64,000 nucleotides of DNA from Gammaproteobacteria bacterium (GCA_012103455.1 WLWT01000001.1:4409288-4473287); one strand, 5' to 3'; counted from the stretch's first letter, positions 1 to 9,394 are shown. The notes: generated by a model not told the origin, from the sequence alone. A program made the numbers and translations.

Positions 1-892
1 GATTTCATTCAGGCTTTGGGAACGAACTCGCCGCGTGGTGCGGCGAAACAAGGTCTGTATCCGCTGTTACCAGCCAGTAGCTATATGAAGTTTGGAACTC
101 GATGTTAAAGGGAGCAATGAGGCGACCGGCCGCCAGATCGTCAGCGACGAGTATGGACCGACCAAGGACTACACCGTGTCCATCAATGGCGGCTTGCAAG
201 CTTGCCGCGTCCCCGTAGATACTTGGACCCATGCGGGGCATCGTTGCAGGCGCCACCGGCTGCGCTGAACCAGGCCGCCCGGTCTTGATCAATGTCTGCG
301 TGCAGCAACGTTGCACGCAACAGGTCGCAGGGCGTGGACAAACCCATCCGATGCGCGTAGCTCTGCGTGCATACCGGTGACACCGTCTCGTAGGCGAGCA
401 ACACCGACCGCGTGCCGCTCCAGGTGCCTTCGCCGTATCTAATAGCGATGTCAACCTCATCAATTTCGAAGCTCACGAACTCACGCGAGGTCGAGACCTG
501 CAAATCGATTTCCGGGTGTTCACTGGCGAGTGTGCCTAGTCGTGGCGCAAGCCATTTGGCGGCAATCGATGGCAGCATGGACAGGCGAACGTACCTCGCC
601 TCGCGTTCCCTTTGTGTCGCCGCGACGGCCTCGACGGCATTGAACAGCGTGTCGAGCGCGCTTTCCGCAGCGTGGGCGAATGTGCGTCCTGTGAGCGTGA
701 GCTCGATGCGGAGACCACTGCAAACGAACAACTTCGCCCTCAGTTGCTGCTGGATCTGCTCACTTATTGCCCCCTGCGATGACATTGAACTCGCGTGCAG
801 CGCTAGTGAAACTGCCAAGCCGCGCAGAGCGGCCTCGAACACAGCGATAGCGCGCAAAGAAGGCAAGCGGATGCCCCGTCTTGTATGCGTAT

Positions 893-901
893 TGCTGGTG
901 T
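893..901. repeat. 9-bp target-site duplication of IS4 copy 1 (partner 2183-2191)
   Basis: TGCTGGTGT occurs directly outside both IS termini. The match stops exactly at nine bases, which marks a simple transposition with no later rearrangement across this copy. Confidence 0.9.
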
Positions 902-2182
902 CACTGCTGTCCCATAAACTTTCATGAGAATGTAAACTGCATCTGGATCTGAGTTTCAATAGGGCCTGGAGGGTCTCCTTTGAGTAGTCCCCACAGGTCT
1001 CTTCGCTCAAATAAATTGACTTGAAAGAGTCTAATAATCTGTTGAATGCTTAAATCGAGTTTGCTACAGAATTTCAGGTAAGCAACCATTAAATACATAC
1101 ACATAGCGACCCATATTTGAGTCATGACAGCATTCTTTGACGTGCCTACGAATGACTTAATCTTCAAATTTTGTTTGATGCATTTGAAAAATAACTCGAT
1201 TTGCCAACGCGACTTATAAATATCTGCAATGGTTTTGGCAGTCAATTCGAATGGATGGGTGAGAAAGACGTAATGCTTGCCGGTCCCTGGGTCACTATAA
1301 CCCATCCGGCGCAACTTAATCGGGCAGGTATCGGCTTTAGGGCCCGTTAAAATCAGCGTCCGCTCCGAGGTGATGCCCTGCTCTTTATTGACCGGATGGC
1401 GAGAAATCACTCGGTATTTCGTATTGGCTTTCAACCGGGTGACAAAATAAATTCCCTTTGAATTGAGCCAGTTAAACCACGTGAAGTCGGTATAGCCACG
1501 ATCAAACACCACAATAGAACCCGCATCCAGTTCTAAACTACGGCCTTGTGTAATATCTTGTTGTTTGCCTTCGGTAATAGTCATAAAGACCGGTAAAAAG
1601 CCATCATGGTTCAGACCAACCTGTAGTTTAATCGCGCCTTTGGTCTTGCGAAATTTGGCCCAAGGAAATAGTGATAAGCATCAATCGATGGTCGATGCAT
1701 CCAAGGAATAAAGCTTATTTTTAAAACGAAACCCATGCCTAGGCGCCAAGCTTTGACATCGTGCCAGCAGCTTCCAAAATAATCCTTCGTAGAGTTGATA
1801 AGGCTGTTGCTCGTTAACACGAGCCAGAGAACTTCGGCTGACCTTACCGATACCCAAATGGTAGCTTTTGCGGCGTTGTTTATCCAAGTTGCTGACAATA
1901 TCTCGCAAACTACAGCGCCCGGCGAGTTGGGCAAAACTCAACGCCACAAACTGTGACCAGCGTGACATTGTCCTCAATACACGGCCTTTATGGTGGGTTT
2001 TTGCGAGGGTTTCGAATTCATGTCTCGAAATCAGTTTCAGTAGCTGTGAAAATACGCTGTTACTGTGACTCAAGGCTATTATCCTGTTGATATTGAAAGA
2101 TATTTTGGACCTCCATTCTAACAAATCAGCGCAGAATAGTCTTTGATTCTAAGCTCATTCAAAAGTTTGTGGGACAGCAGTG
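902..2182 (-). mobile_element. IS4-family insertion sequence, copy 1
   Basis: A complete 1281-bp element bounded by inverted repeats that begin CACTGCTGTCCCA on both ends (left end at 902, right end complement at 2182). It is flanked by a perfect 9-bp direct repeat, TGCTGGTGT at 893-901 and 2183-2191, which is a target-site duplication. The transposase reads leftward. A second copy of the same length, in opposite orientation, lies at 29763-31043. The element has split a LysR gene. Confidence 0.95.
922..2073 (-). pseudogene. IS4-family transposase with in-frame TGA (copy 1)
   Basis: The frame from a TTG at 2073 to the stop at 922 has 384 codons and would encode a DDE transposase of the IS4 family: an N-terminal DUF4372-like region (SNSVFSQLLKLISRHEFE), the first catalytic Asp in SLDASTID, and a C-terminal catalytic region with YKSRWQIELFFKCIKQN. 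The only interruption is a TGA at 1681-1683, two codons downstream of DAST, where relatives have Leu (DLCLSLFPWAKFRK). Reading resumes in the same frame immediately after it. The same TGA is present in copy 2. The protein is either inactive, rescued in trans by an intact relative, or made by low-level readthrough; the sequence alone cannot decide. Confidence 0.9.
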
Positions 2183-2404
2183 TGCTGGTGTATAACATGA
2201 GACGTTTCGTGACCTTGTGCAGGAGAGAGTATGTGTGCAATTTGAGAAAAAGGGAAAATCGCCCTTTTTGGACCGTAAAAGTCGGCCTATCGAAGCTGAG
2301 AAACGCGAAGTCCGGCATGAAGTAGTCGTCACTCGAGGTTGACTGAAAAATCCCAAAGTCATGTGGATAGAAATAGAGGTTATTCTTGAATTTTAGAGGT
2401 ACCC

Positions 2405-2674
2405 AAAAGCTAAAACAGCTTTTATTCGGTCTCGAATACGCCTAATCTCTCTTGTACGATGAGATTTTATGAGTTTATGGCGCTCAACAAAGGCAGGAAG
2501 TGAAGATTCTTGGATTTTTCCGTGCCGAGAACACAGCCTATGCTTGCCTTGAAAAACCGCTCGCATAGGGTTGGCTCATGTCAATAAATGATTTTTCATA
2601 AGCTTATTTTGACCATAATCACCTAGCTCATGCAAGTATTCTAGATTCGCACTTTCAATGGCGATTGGTATATC
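2405..2674. mobile_element. Remnant of IS630-type element A
   Basis: Bases 2405-2492 match the transposase start region of the IS630-A copies (compare 32660-32745), with scattered differences. Bases 2585-2674 match the element's right end, including the terminal sequence ending in GGCGATTGGTATA. About 90 bp between them are unrelated to the element, so the remnant carries an insertion or replacement. It cannot code. The last bases of this terminus supply an ATG at 2658 in frame with the downstream permease. Confidence 0.8.
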
Positions 2675-2705
2675 ATTTCGAAGTACGTTCAAGCGGAAAC
2701 CAAAA

Positions 2706-3881
2706 ATGACACACGCAGTTGCGGCAGCACGTAGCTCATGGATGACGATGCCAAATCTTCCACTGGTCATCTGGATGATCGGCCTGACGCTAGTGATTGG
2801 ATTGGCAGCCGGGATGACCGCCTCCGATTTAGTCCATCAGTTCAACGCCGGCTGGGGGCGGGTTCTTGGCGAATTCGCGCTGATCTTACTGCCGTCCTTC
2901 GCCCTCGCCGAAGCCATCACTCAACGCAGCGCAAGCCCCGCATCGGGTGTCACGGTTGTTGCGTCCCCTATCGCCGGCGCCGTCATGATTTGCCCCGACA
3001 CCGCCTACGCCGCGCTCTCGCCGATAGCGGGTAGACAGCGGCTGTCCGTAGCGTTTGGCTCCTACGCTGGGTTCAAGCTTTTGTTCCCCGCAGGACCATT
3101 GATTGTTGCGACGGGTTTGAGTATCGAAGATCCCCTGTTGATGGCATATGGGTTCATCATTTTTGTTCCCGTTTGGGTGGCGGGCCTTTGGTGGGCGAAC
3201 CGATATCAGCTCGACGACACCACCAAGTCACTAGATGCGCCTGCGAGTAGTCTCGCGTTCGCATCGGCATTTGCGCCATTTGGCGCGCTGTTAGCGCTGC
3301 TGATCGTAGGCGCTGCCATAGATCTCTCGAGTTACGCACTGGCGGACTTCATTACCACCCCCAAAGGCGCGCTCATTGTTGCAGCCACTTGGGCAATGCT
3401 GTCGATCAACGCCGAACAGCGCCAGATTTGTCTAAACGCCTCAATCAAGCGTACGGGCTCCTTACTCCTGGTGATTGGGGCGGCGAGCGCGTTTGGAGCG
3501 ATACTTACCTATGTCATCCCGATCACGGAGTGGATTCCCACGGAAACCGGGGCCGCAGGCATCTTCGTCCTGTTTTTGCTCACCGCCGCATTTAAGTTAG
3601 TTCAGGGATCGAGCATGGCAACATTCGCTGCCGTAGCTCCGATTGCGGCACCGGTGGTCGCTGCGTCGTCACTGCCTGCAACCGCGGCAGTGCTGGCAAT
3701 CTGTCTCGGGTCATTTGTGGCCATCTTACCGAACGACAGTTTCTATTGGCTGGTCCGCCGAGACGCACTCGAGGAGGCGACGGAAACCAAGACGATGAGG
3801 CTGCTGGCAGGTGGCGCGACGGTTCAGGCCACCGTGGGTTTGATTGTGCTGTTGGGTTTGCTGTCCGTCGGGTTTGTGTAA
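2706..3881 (+). CDS. GntP-family permease (gluconate:H+ symporter-like)
   Basis: A polytopic inner-membrane protein of about 391 residues, with roughly ten or more hydrophobic segments from VIWMIGLTLVIGLAAG onward. CPDTAYAALSPIAG and VQGSSMATFAAVAPIAAP resemble the conserved stretches of GntP-family gluconate and hydroxy-acid transporters, which import their substrate with protons. The substrate here is not known. The start is uncertain: the frame is open back to an ATG at 2658 inside an IS630 terminus, with further ATG codons at 2706 and around 2739-2748; 2706 avoids the IS-derived codons. The family is usually 430-450 residues, so the N-terminus may have been trimmed by the IS. It is followed by a broken arsC with no obvious functional link. 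Confidence 0.75.
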   Translation: MTHAVAAARSSWMTMPNLPLVIWMIGLTLVIGLAAGMTASDLVHQFNAGWGRVLGEFALILLPSFALAEAITQRSASPASGVTVVASPIAGAVMICPDTAYAALSPIAGRQRLSVAFGSYAGFKLLFPAGPLIVATGLSIEDPLLMAYGFIIFVPVWVAGLWWANRYQLDDTTKSLDAPASSLAFASAFAPFGALLALLIVGAAIDLSSYALADFITTPKGALIVAATWAMLSINAEQRQICLNASIKRTGSLLLVIGAASAFGAILTYVIPITEWIPTETGAAGIFVLFLLTAAFKLVQGSSMATFAAVAPIAAPVVAASSLPATAAVLAICLGSFVAILPNDSFYWLVRRDALEEATETKTMRLLAGGATVQATVGLIVLLGLLSVGFV

Positions 3882-4028
3882 CCGCTAGGCACAGCCTATG
3901 GCTGCGGGGGGCCGCACGTTTGGATTGAGCGTCAACCGATTCTCGGTCTAACCGAGATGCTAATTCGTTGCCATAAGAGTCGCATCTTGTCGTCACATTA
4001 CTTACTAAAAGTACACGGAGGCTGCTCA

Positions 4029-4516
4029 ATGTCCGCAAAGCGCAACGTGCTGTTCTTGTGCACCGGTCGGCCCGCAGCATCATCGCCGAATACCTCCTCA
4101 AGCGACTCGCAGAGGGAAGGTTCAGTGCCCACAGCGCGGGTAGTTTTCCTAAGGGCGAGGTACACAGGCAGACACTTCAGCTTCTAACAGAGGCTGGTCA
4201 TGATGTCTCCAATGCGCGCTCGAAGAGCTGGGATGAGTTCACGAGCGAGAATGCGCCGAGGTTAGACTTCATATTCACAGTGTGTGATAATATAGCGAAT
4301 GAGTCTTGCCCGGTGTGGCCCGGGCAGCCGATAACAGCGCATTGGGGTATCCCGGACCCGGCGGCCATGGTTGGCTCGGAAGCAGAAATCGCGACGGCAT
4401 TCACAGAAACGTACCAATTACTAAACGACCGCATCCGCGAGTTCTGCCGGACACCATTCGCCGAACTCGATGAGCCCACACTGCGAGAGCGCATGGTCAA
4501 CATTGGACGACAATAG
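4029..4516 (+). pseudogene. arsC: Low-molecular-weight phosphatase-type arsenate reductase, frameshifted in the active-site loop
   Basis: The gene starts with ATG at 4029 behind a good ribosome site (CGGAGG, 7 nt away) and reads MSAKRNVLFLCTG, the beginning of the thioredoxin-coupled ArsC/LMW phosphatase fold with its catalytic Cys. Normal family members continue NSARS-IIAEYLL. Here the frame is lost after CTG and SARSIIAEYLLKRLAEG is found in the next frame, consistent with loss of about four bases from the P-loop at 4065-4072. The remainder is well preserved to the stop at 4516, including the downstream FIFTVCDNIANESCPVWPG (family Cys residues) and HWGIPDPA. The damage therefore looks recent. 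The family would reduce arsenate to arsenite. Confidence 0.85.
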
Positions 4517-4679
4517 GGTACCACCTTGCCGCCCGAGCAGAGGACGACGAACGACTTCATTACGCTAAGCTTTTTGTTTCGTCTAACGTGAAACGAACGT
4601 CAGACTGCCGTATTTTCGGTAGGCCTACCGCCATGGGCGCATGCAAGCATTGCATTTGCTCACGCACAGGATGTTCGTG

Positions 4680-5129
4680 ATGCTCGAAGACGCACCGGCA
4701 GGCTGGAGGCCGCTCATCCTCATCGTTGACGATTCACCCACCCATGTGGCATTCGTTCGCCAAAGCCTTGAGCGCTGGGGGTGCCGCGTTCAGGTGGCGG
4801 CCACGGGACGCCAAGCGCTACACCTGGCCAGGGAACTGGGTCCGGCTCTCATCTTGATGGATGTGATAATGCCCGATCTCAATGGCTATCAGGCTACTCG
4901 CAAACTGTCGCGCAACACGATCACCGAACACATCCCAGTCGTGCTGACAAGTTCCAAATCAGCGGAAAGCGACCGTGTATGGGGTTTACGCCAGGGTGCG
5001 CAGGCCTATCTGGTCAAGCCCTTCAGTGAGGAAGAACTCATAGAGACGGTACAAGAAACCCTTGAGCGTACCGCCCGGGAAGCTCAAGCGCCGGTAGCGG
5101 CGGGGACTCGACAGCATGTCCCCGCATGA
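4680..5129 (+). CDS. Single-domain response regulator, PilH-like
   Basis: A CheY-like receiver of about 149 residues and no output domain. LILIVDDSPTHVAFVRQ carries the acidic pocket, LILMDVIMPDLNGYQATR the phosphoacceptor Asp, VVLTSSKSAESD the Thr/Ser switch residue and AYLVKPFSEEEL the conserved Lys. The DSPT and SDRVWGLRQGA stretches are typical of the PilG/PilH regulators that tune type IV pilus twitching through a histidine kinase. No pil genes lie in the window, so the role is by homology only. The frame is open back to 4641; ATG 4680 lies about 9 nt after CAGG, and 4671 is an alternative. Confidence 0.8.
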   Translation: MLEDAPAGWRPLILIVDDSPTHVAFVRQSLERWGCRVQVAATGRQALHLARELGPALILMDVIMPDLNGYQATRKLSRNTITEHIPVVLTSSKSAESDRVWGLRQGAQAYLVKPFSEEELIETVQETLERTAREAQAPVAAGTRQHVPA

Positions 5130-5146
5130 GATGAGGGCTCCACTTG

Positions 5147-5178
5147 GAATTTTCATTGTTCAGAATTTCCATTGTTCA
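5147..5178. repeat. Tandem duplication, 2 x 16 bp
   Basis: GAATTTTCATTGTTCA is followed directly by a copy with one substitution, in the gap between the receiver gene and rnd. It is one of about twenty short tandem duplications in the window. Confidence 0.9.
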
Positions 5179-5213
5179 AATGAGTCCTGGCCTAGCGATA
5201 ACCCCGGTGATAC

Positions 5214-6449
5214 GTGATTAATCCAGCACTCGCGGCCAAACCGGCGGTGCCGGAAGAACACCCAGTCAGCGTCCAACTAGAAAACGAGGGGCGCGTAGCT
5301 CTTCGCTGGCTCGCCACGGACAGCGCAGTCCAGGCAGCGCTCGCCGATCTTGCCACTCAACCCTGTATCGCCATAGACACCGAGTTCGTGCGCGAGAACA
5401 CCTATTTCCCCCAACCGGGGCTGGTGCAACTCAGGGCGGCAACCGGACCCATCTATTTGCTGGATCCGCTGAGCATCAACTGCCAGCGTCACTTGAGCCC
5501 CCTACTGACTGATCCTCGTATAACCAAGGTGTTACACGCTGCCAGTGAGGACTTGCAGGTCCTCCATCGGATGACCGGAGTAGTCCCGGCGAACGTCTAT
5601 GACTGTCAGATCGCTGCCGCCTTTGCCAATCTGGGAGAAGGGCTAGGTTTGCACCGCTTGCTTGAAGTTTTATTCGACATTTCACTGCCCAAGGACGAGA
5701 CCCGTTCCGATTGGCGCGCGCGTCCTCTTTCCCAGCGGCAACTGCGTTACGCCGCCCTGGACGTCGCCTATCTGGCACAGGTGTATCAGACCTTGAACGC
5801 ACGACTGCACGGTTCGCATAAAGCCGCGTGGAACGCGGCGGAGAATAAACGGCTGGCGACCGCGCCGGAGCCAGCGCAATGTTATCGCCGCATCAAAGGA
5901 CATGAGCGGCTGAGTACTGTTGCGCAGGGGCGGCTACAACGGCTAGCTGGATGGCGCGAAACGACGGCCCGTGAACTCGACATTCCCAAAACCCGCATCG
6001 TGCGGGACGGCCCGCTCACCGAGATCGCCCGGCAACCTACCGTTACCAAAAACACATTGCGTCAAGCCGGTTTGCATCCGCAGTCGATCAGAAAATTCGC
6101 AGAACCGCTGATTGATATTCATCAACGCTCCAGCCAAGAGTTAGGCCAAGATCCAGACAACCGAAACGGTCACGAACAGGCCGCGGGGCATTCGGCGGCG
6201 CGGCCACTTAGCCGCAAACTCGCTAGCGCTAAGCTCCCCGTGCTTCAGTCCATTGTCGCTGATAAAGCGGCGGCACTCGAGCTGCCGGCTTCGTTGCTCG
6301 CATCACGGCGCGAACTCGAAGCACTGCTGTCATACTTCCAAGCGCTCCAGGACGGTAACAAGGATCCGGAATTGCCACAGAGCTTGTGCGGTTGGCGCCA
6401 AGAAGTGATAGGCGACGATTTGCTTGAACTACTCAAGATACCAACATAA
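5214..6449 (+). CDS. rnd: Ribonuclease D
   Basis: A 411-residue DEDD-type 3'-5' exoribonuclease that trims tRNA and other small RNA 3' ends. CIAIDTEFVRENTYFPQPGL (residues about 50-70) is the Exo I motif, the HAASEDLQVL region gives Exo II, and the RYAALDVAYLAQVY region Exo III with its Tyr/Asp. A C-terminal HRDC-like region follows (RLAGWRETTARELDIPK). The length is slightly above the E. coli enzyme because of an N-terminal extension of about 25 residues. Translation probably starts at GTG 5214; no strong ribosome site is visible. The next gene begins 6 bp downstream. Confidence 0.93.
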   Translation: MINPALAAKPAVPEEHPVSVQLENEGRVALRWLATDSAVQAALADLATQPCIAIDTEFVRENTYFPQPGLVQLRAATGPIYLLDPLSINCQRHLSPLLTDPRITKVLHAASEDLQVLHRMTGVVPANVYDCQIAAAFANLGEGLGLHRLLEVLFDISLPKDETRSDWRARPLSQRQLRYAALDVAYLAQVYQTLNARLHGSHKAAWNAAENKRLATAPEPAQCYRRIKGHERLSTVAQGRLQRLAGWRETTARELDIPKTRIVRDGPLTEIARQPTVTKNTLRQAGLHPQSIRKFAEPLIDIHQRSSQELGQDPDNRNGHEQAAGHSAARPLSRKLASAKLPVLQSIVADKAAALELPASLLASRRELEALLSYFQALQDGNKDPELPQSLCGWRQEVIGDDLLELLKIPT

Positions 6450-6455
6450 GCGCTG

Positions 6456-7037
6456 ATGCTGATCGACACCGCACAGCAACGGGCACTGTGGACCCTCGCC
6501 CTACTGGCGGTTATCACAAGCTCGGCCTATGCCCAATCCCCCCTGCCACTCGGCTTCGGCGCGGTGAAAATCGGGCAACCATGGGCGCAGATCGAGAATC
6601 AGCTTACTTACAAAGATCTGACCGACGAATCGACCCTCGTTGGGCAATTGGCACAAGAGTGCGGTTACCGGGCGGTCGCCGTCGGCACCGGCGAAGACGA
6701 ACTGCTGATTACCACCAATGATCACATCGTCACCGAGTTAGCCTATGTCGCCAAGCTACAGCAAGGCGCCAATGTCTCCGCTGTAGCCGAGCTAGTGATG
6801 CAAACCTATGGAGCACCGCGCTCAGCCGCCATGCGCGATGCGCTCGGTCAGGCCACCATAAACCGCTCCAGTGTGGCGCACATAGAACTCGGCTATGAAT
6901 CGGAGCATCCAGTCGCTTTTTACATCAGCGGTCCATCGTTATGGCAGTATCAAGTCACGATACGGTTCAACCGCGCCCGCTGGCATGAGAACAGGAACAA
7001 CCGCTGTGTGCGCCAAAAAGAGAGTGAAAAGAACTGA
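6456..7037 (+). CDS. Secreted hypothetical protein
   Basis: A 193-residue protein with an N-terminal hydrophobic segment (LALLAVITSSAYA) that looks like a cleavable signal peptide, so it probably acts in the periplasm. The mature part begins with a short repeated-fold signature, LPLGFGAVKIGQPWAQIE, seen in several small periplasmic proteins of unknown function. It has a single obvious Cys in the middle and a basic tail. It starts 6 bp after rnd and is likely co-transcribed with it. I do not recognise a named family. Confidence 0.65.
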   Translation: MLIDTAQQRALWTLALLAVITSSAYAQSPLPLGFGAVKIGQPWAQIENQLTYKDLTDESTLVGQLAQECGYRAVAVGTGEDELLITTNDHIVTELAYVAKLQQGANVSAVAELVMQTYGAPRSAAMRDALGQATINRSSVAHIELGYESEHPVAFYISGPSLWQYQVTIRFNRARWHENRNNRCVRQKESEKN

Positions 7038-7050
7038 GCGCTAGTCTACG

Positions 7051-7082
7051 CGCTAACACTGCCAACCGCTAACACTGCCAAC
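7051..7082. repeat. Perfect tandem duplication, 2 x 16 bp
   Basis: CGCTAACACTGCCAAC occurs twice head to tail in the 116-bp gap between two convergent genes. Nothing else was recognised in this gap. Confidence 0.95.
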
Positions 7083-7153
7083 TACTGAGCCCAGCCTAGC
7101 TGAGCGACCTCAGATAGAAGCCTATAGCGGATCGGCGTGCATGGGCGCCCGAA

Positions 7154-8473
7154 CTACGCAGGTAGCAAAGCCCCCACAACGCCATCAGCGGCCTTGGCCG
7201 TGACGCGTACTCGACGCAAACCCGTTAACTCCCGCGCATTCTCGCCACAATTGTCGATATAGACCCGCACATAGGTATCGGTCAATCCCGACACAACCGT
7301 CTCGCCGCGACGCTCGGACACTTCCGTCAACACCTCCACGGTGCGTTCCACGTATTGTTCATGAAAAGCATCCGAGCGCTCCTTGGACAAGCGCTTGAGT
7401 GCCCGCGTGCGGCGTTTTTTGACCTCGCCCGATATCGGATCACCCAACCGCTCGGCTTCCGATCCTGGGCGCACCGAGTAGGTAAAAGGGTGTATATAAG
7501 TAATAGGCCAACGGCTTAGGCAATCGAAAGTATCCTGAAATGCGGCGTCATCTTCCCCCGGAAAACCGCAGATCACATCGGTGCCCAGTGCGAACTCGTC
7601 GAGCTTGCGGCCAATACGCTCCACCAGACGATCGAAAGCCTCGACGGTGTAGCGCCGCCGCATCTTCTTCAAAACAGCATTGTTGCCGCTTTGAAAAGGA
7701 ATATGAAAGTGTCTGGCGAACTTAGATTCACCCGCCATCACCTCAATGAGTTCATCGGTGATGGTGGATGGCTCTATAGAAGACAGCCGCAAACGGGCCA
7801 GCCCGGGCTGCTCCAAAATCGCCACTATGAGAGCGGTGAGTTCACGCCGCCCGGTCAGATCCAGACCATAGTCGCCTACATGAACCCCCGTCAGCACAAT
7901 CTCCGGATACCCTGCCTTCAACAATTGCGCCACCTGCTCCAGTACAAGCGCCGGATCCCGGCTACGCGACACACCTCTGGTTTGCGGCACGATGCAAAAA
8001 GAGCACTGCTCGTTGCACCCTTCTTGCACTTTGACGAAGGCCCGGGAGCGCTCCATCATTTCAGTAACCGGTACCTCCAGAAATTTGTTGGCCTGCTCGA
8101 TCGGCGAGACCGCCATACGCACCGCACCGATTCGGCTCGCTTGTATTTGCGCCGCAATCTGCCCGCGATCGGCCGCCCCTACAATCAAACTAACGCCGGG
8201 CAACTGCGCCAACTCCTCAGGTGCTCTTTGTGCGTAACAACCCGTTACCACGATACGAGAATCCGGCCTTTCGCTGTGAATGCGGCGAATCATCTTACGG
8301 GCAGAGGCATCGGCACGGGCGGTGACACTGCAGGTGTTGACCACGTAAACATCGGCTTCATCCTTAAACGGCACCGTGCGAAACTCGCCTTCGTCCTCCA
8401 ACAAGGTCCGGATCGTCTCCGTATCGTATTGGTTAAGCCTGCAACCGAAGGTGCAAAACGCGACTCGTTTCAT
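7154..8473 (-). CDS. mtaB: tRNA (t6A37) C2-methylthiotransferase MtaB
   Basis: A 439-residue radical-SAM methylthiotransferase that converts t6A37 in ANN-decoding tRNAs to ms2t6A. The N-terminal UPF0004 domain begins KRVAFCTFGCRLNQYDTE and contributes Cys ligands at TFGC, NTCS and VTGCYAQ. The radical-SAM cluster motif is CNEQCSFCIVP near residue 155, and a TRAM-like C-terminal domain ends the protein. The CRLNQYDT opening and absence of MiaB-specific features favour MtaB over MiaB or RimO. It is convergent with the preceding hypothetical gene. Confidence 0.93.
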   Translation of the reverse strand: MKRVAFCTFGCRLNQYDTETIRTLLEDEGEFRTVPFKDEADVYVVNTCSVTARADASARKMIRRIHSERPDSRIVVTGCYAQRAPEELAQLPGVSLIVGAADRGQIAAQIQASRIGAVRMAVSPIEQANKFLEVPVTEMMERSRAFVKVQEGCNEQCSFCIVPQTRGVSRSRDPALVLEQVAQLLKAGYPEIVLTGVHVGDYGLDLTGRRELTALIVAILEQPGLARLRLSSIEPSTITDELIEVMAGESKFARHFHIPFQSGNNAVLKKMRRRYTVEAFDRLVERIGRKLDEFALGTDVICGFPGEDDAAFQDTFDCLSRWPITYIHPFTYSVRPGSEAERLGDPISGEVKKRRTRALKRLSKERSDAFHEQYVERTVEVLTEVSERRGETVVSGLTDTYVRVYIDNCGENARELTGLRRVRVTAKAADGVVGALLPA

Positions 8474-8498
8474 GGGAGTTCCCAGGAGGCAGTAAACC

Positions 8499-8528
8499 GA
8501 GGACTTTACGTGGGAGGACTTTACGTGG
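8499..8528. repeat. Perfect tandem duplication, 2 x 15 bp, in a 444-bp gap
   Basis: GAGGACTTTACGTGG occurs twice head to tail just upstream of mtaB. The rest of the gap 8474-8917 shows only a short open frame of 40 codons at 8707 with no recognisable match and a small hairpin, AGAGAC-CCCGT-GTCTCT, near 8664-8680. Confidence 0.9.
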
Positions 8529-8917
8529 CCAGCGCATTATTGCCTAGCTCACCAGCCATCAACCGGATACGAAAACGCGCTGGCGGAGCAAAAAAATGCG
8601 CTGGTAACGACAGCTTGAACTGCCGTGTACCAGCGCCAACAGGAGGAAGCTCTGTATCAGTAAGAGACCCCGTGTCTCTCACTAAGTTCAATTAGCGGAC
8701 TTATCTATGCAGCACTGTCCACTGATGCTGCAATGCAGCGTAGAGATTTATCCGGCTCGCGTCAAATACCACTGTCTCGCACCGCTACCGGAAGATACCG
8801 GCCACCCGCACCATCATCTCGCCATTTGAAATTATATGGGGTTGCGCCACTCGACTTCAAGGGAGAGTGATTCGAGCTATGATTCAATATGATTTTTAGG
8901 ACTGATCGGCAATCTGG

Positions 8918-9394
8918 ATGAGCGCTTCGCCACGGAAAATCGGCAAATATGGGGTTGGAGAGCAGATTGGACGGGGCAATATGGGGGTTGTCTATGCGGC
9001 GCTTGCCCCCTTCTCCACCCGCCGCGGCGCCCTCAAAGTCGCTCACTCCCATCACATTGAAGAAATGGACAAACAGCGTCTTCTGCCGGGCGCTAAGACC
9101 CTCGAGGGGTTTTGCAAGCCGCACACGCTGCTCAGCGTGCGCGAGACGGTGGGCCTGCTCTACAAGCTCGCAAAAGCATTGGAGTGCGCCCATCGCCAGA
9201 GGGTTATCCACCGGGATATCAAGCCCAGTAGCATCCTGCTCACGCCCGAGCACGACGTGAAGCTGGCCGACTTCAGTATCGCCTTAATTAACCGCAGCGA
9301 CATCGTTGAAACTCAATTCGAAGGTTTCATGGACTCTGCGCTCTACATGCCGCCTGAACAGATCAACGAGATGCCACGACAAGAGGTACGATAG
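8918..9394 (+). pseudogene. Serine/threonine protein kinase, internally deleted and truncated
   Basis: The 158-codon frame keeps landmarks of a Hanks-type kinase: Gly-rich loop IGRGNMGVVY, the ATP-anchoring Lys in GALKVAHSH, the catalytic loop VIHRDIKPSSILL, and DFS in place of DFG. Most of the N-lobe between the alpha-C helix and the hinge is missing (MDKQRLL runs straight into PGAKTLEGFCKPHTLL), and everything after YMPPEQIN, most of the C-lobe, is gone. A functional kinase needs about 260 residues, so this is a remnant. A VWA-FHA protein follows at once, and FHA domains bind phosphothreonine, so the pair probably once worked together. Confidence 0.8.

Larger units (their letters stand above)
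5..2198 (-). pseudogene. LysR-type (GcvA-like) transcriptional regulator, interrupted by IS4 and frameshifted
   Basis: The leftward reading encodes a LysR-family regulator in pieces. A start codon at 2198 gives MLYTS and the frame resumes on the other side of the IS4 element as NTHTRRGIRLPSLRAIAVFE, the typical LysR winged-helix opening, so the IS sits only a few codons after the start. The helix-turn-helix and the first part of the substrate-binding domain follow (about 890 to 250). Near 235-250 the frame shifts, and the C-terminal domain continues in another frame with AAIDGHGVVLGR and AAGRLIAPF, which are characteristic of GcvA-like proteins, ending at 5. The gene therefore has two independent lesions and cannot make a full regulator. 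The family assignment is sound; the original target genes are unknown. The helix-turn-helix part is also weakly conserved, which suggests long decay. Confidence 0.8.

Noticed and set aside
1681..1683. TGA as a reassigned sense codon
   Set aside because: Many well-conserved genes in the window (for example the helicase and tilS) end at TGA exactly at the expected family length, so TGA is a normal stop.
5101..5124. Hairpin CGGGGAC...GTCCCCG at the end of the PilH-like gene as a terminator
   Set aside because: It lies within the last codons, has a 10-base loop and no T run follows.
7691..8695. A 334-codon + strand frame
   Set aside because: It is antisense to mtaB, which has all its cysteine motifs; the frame has no recognisable domain.
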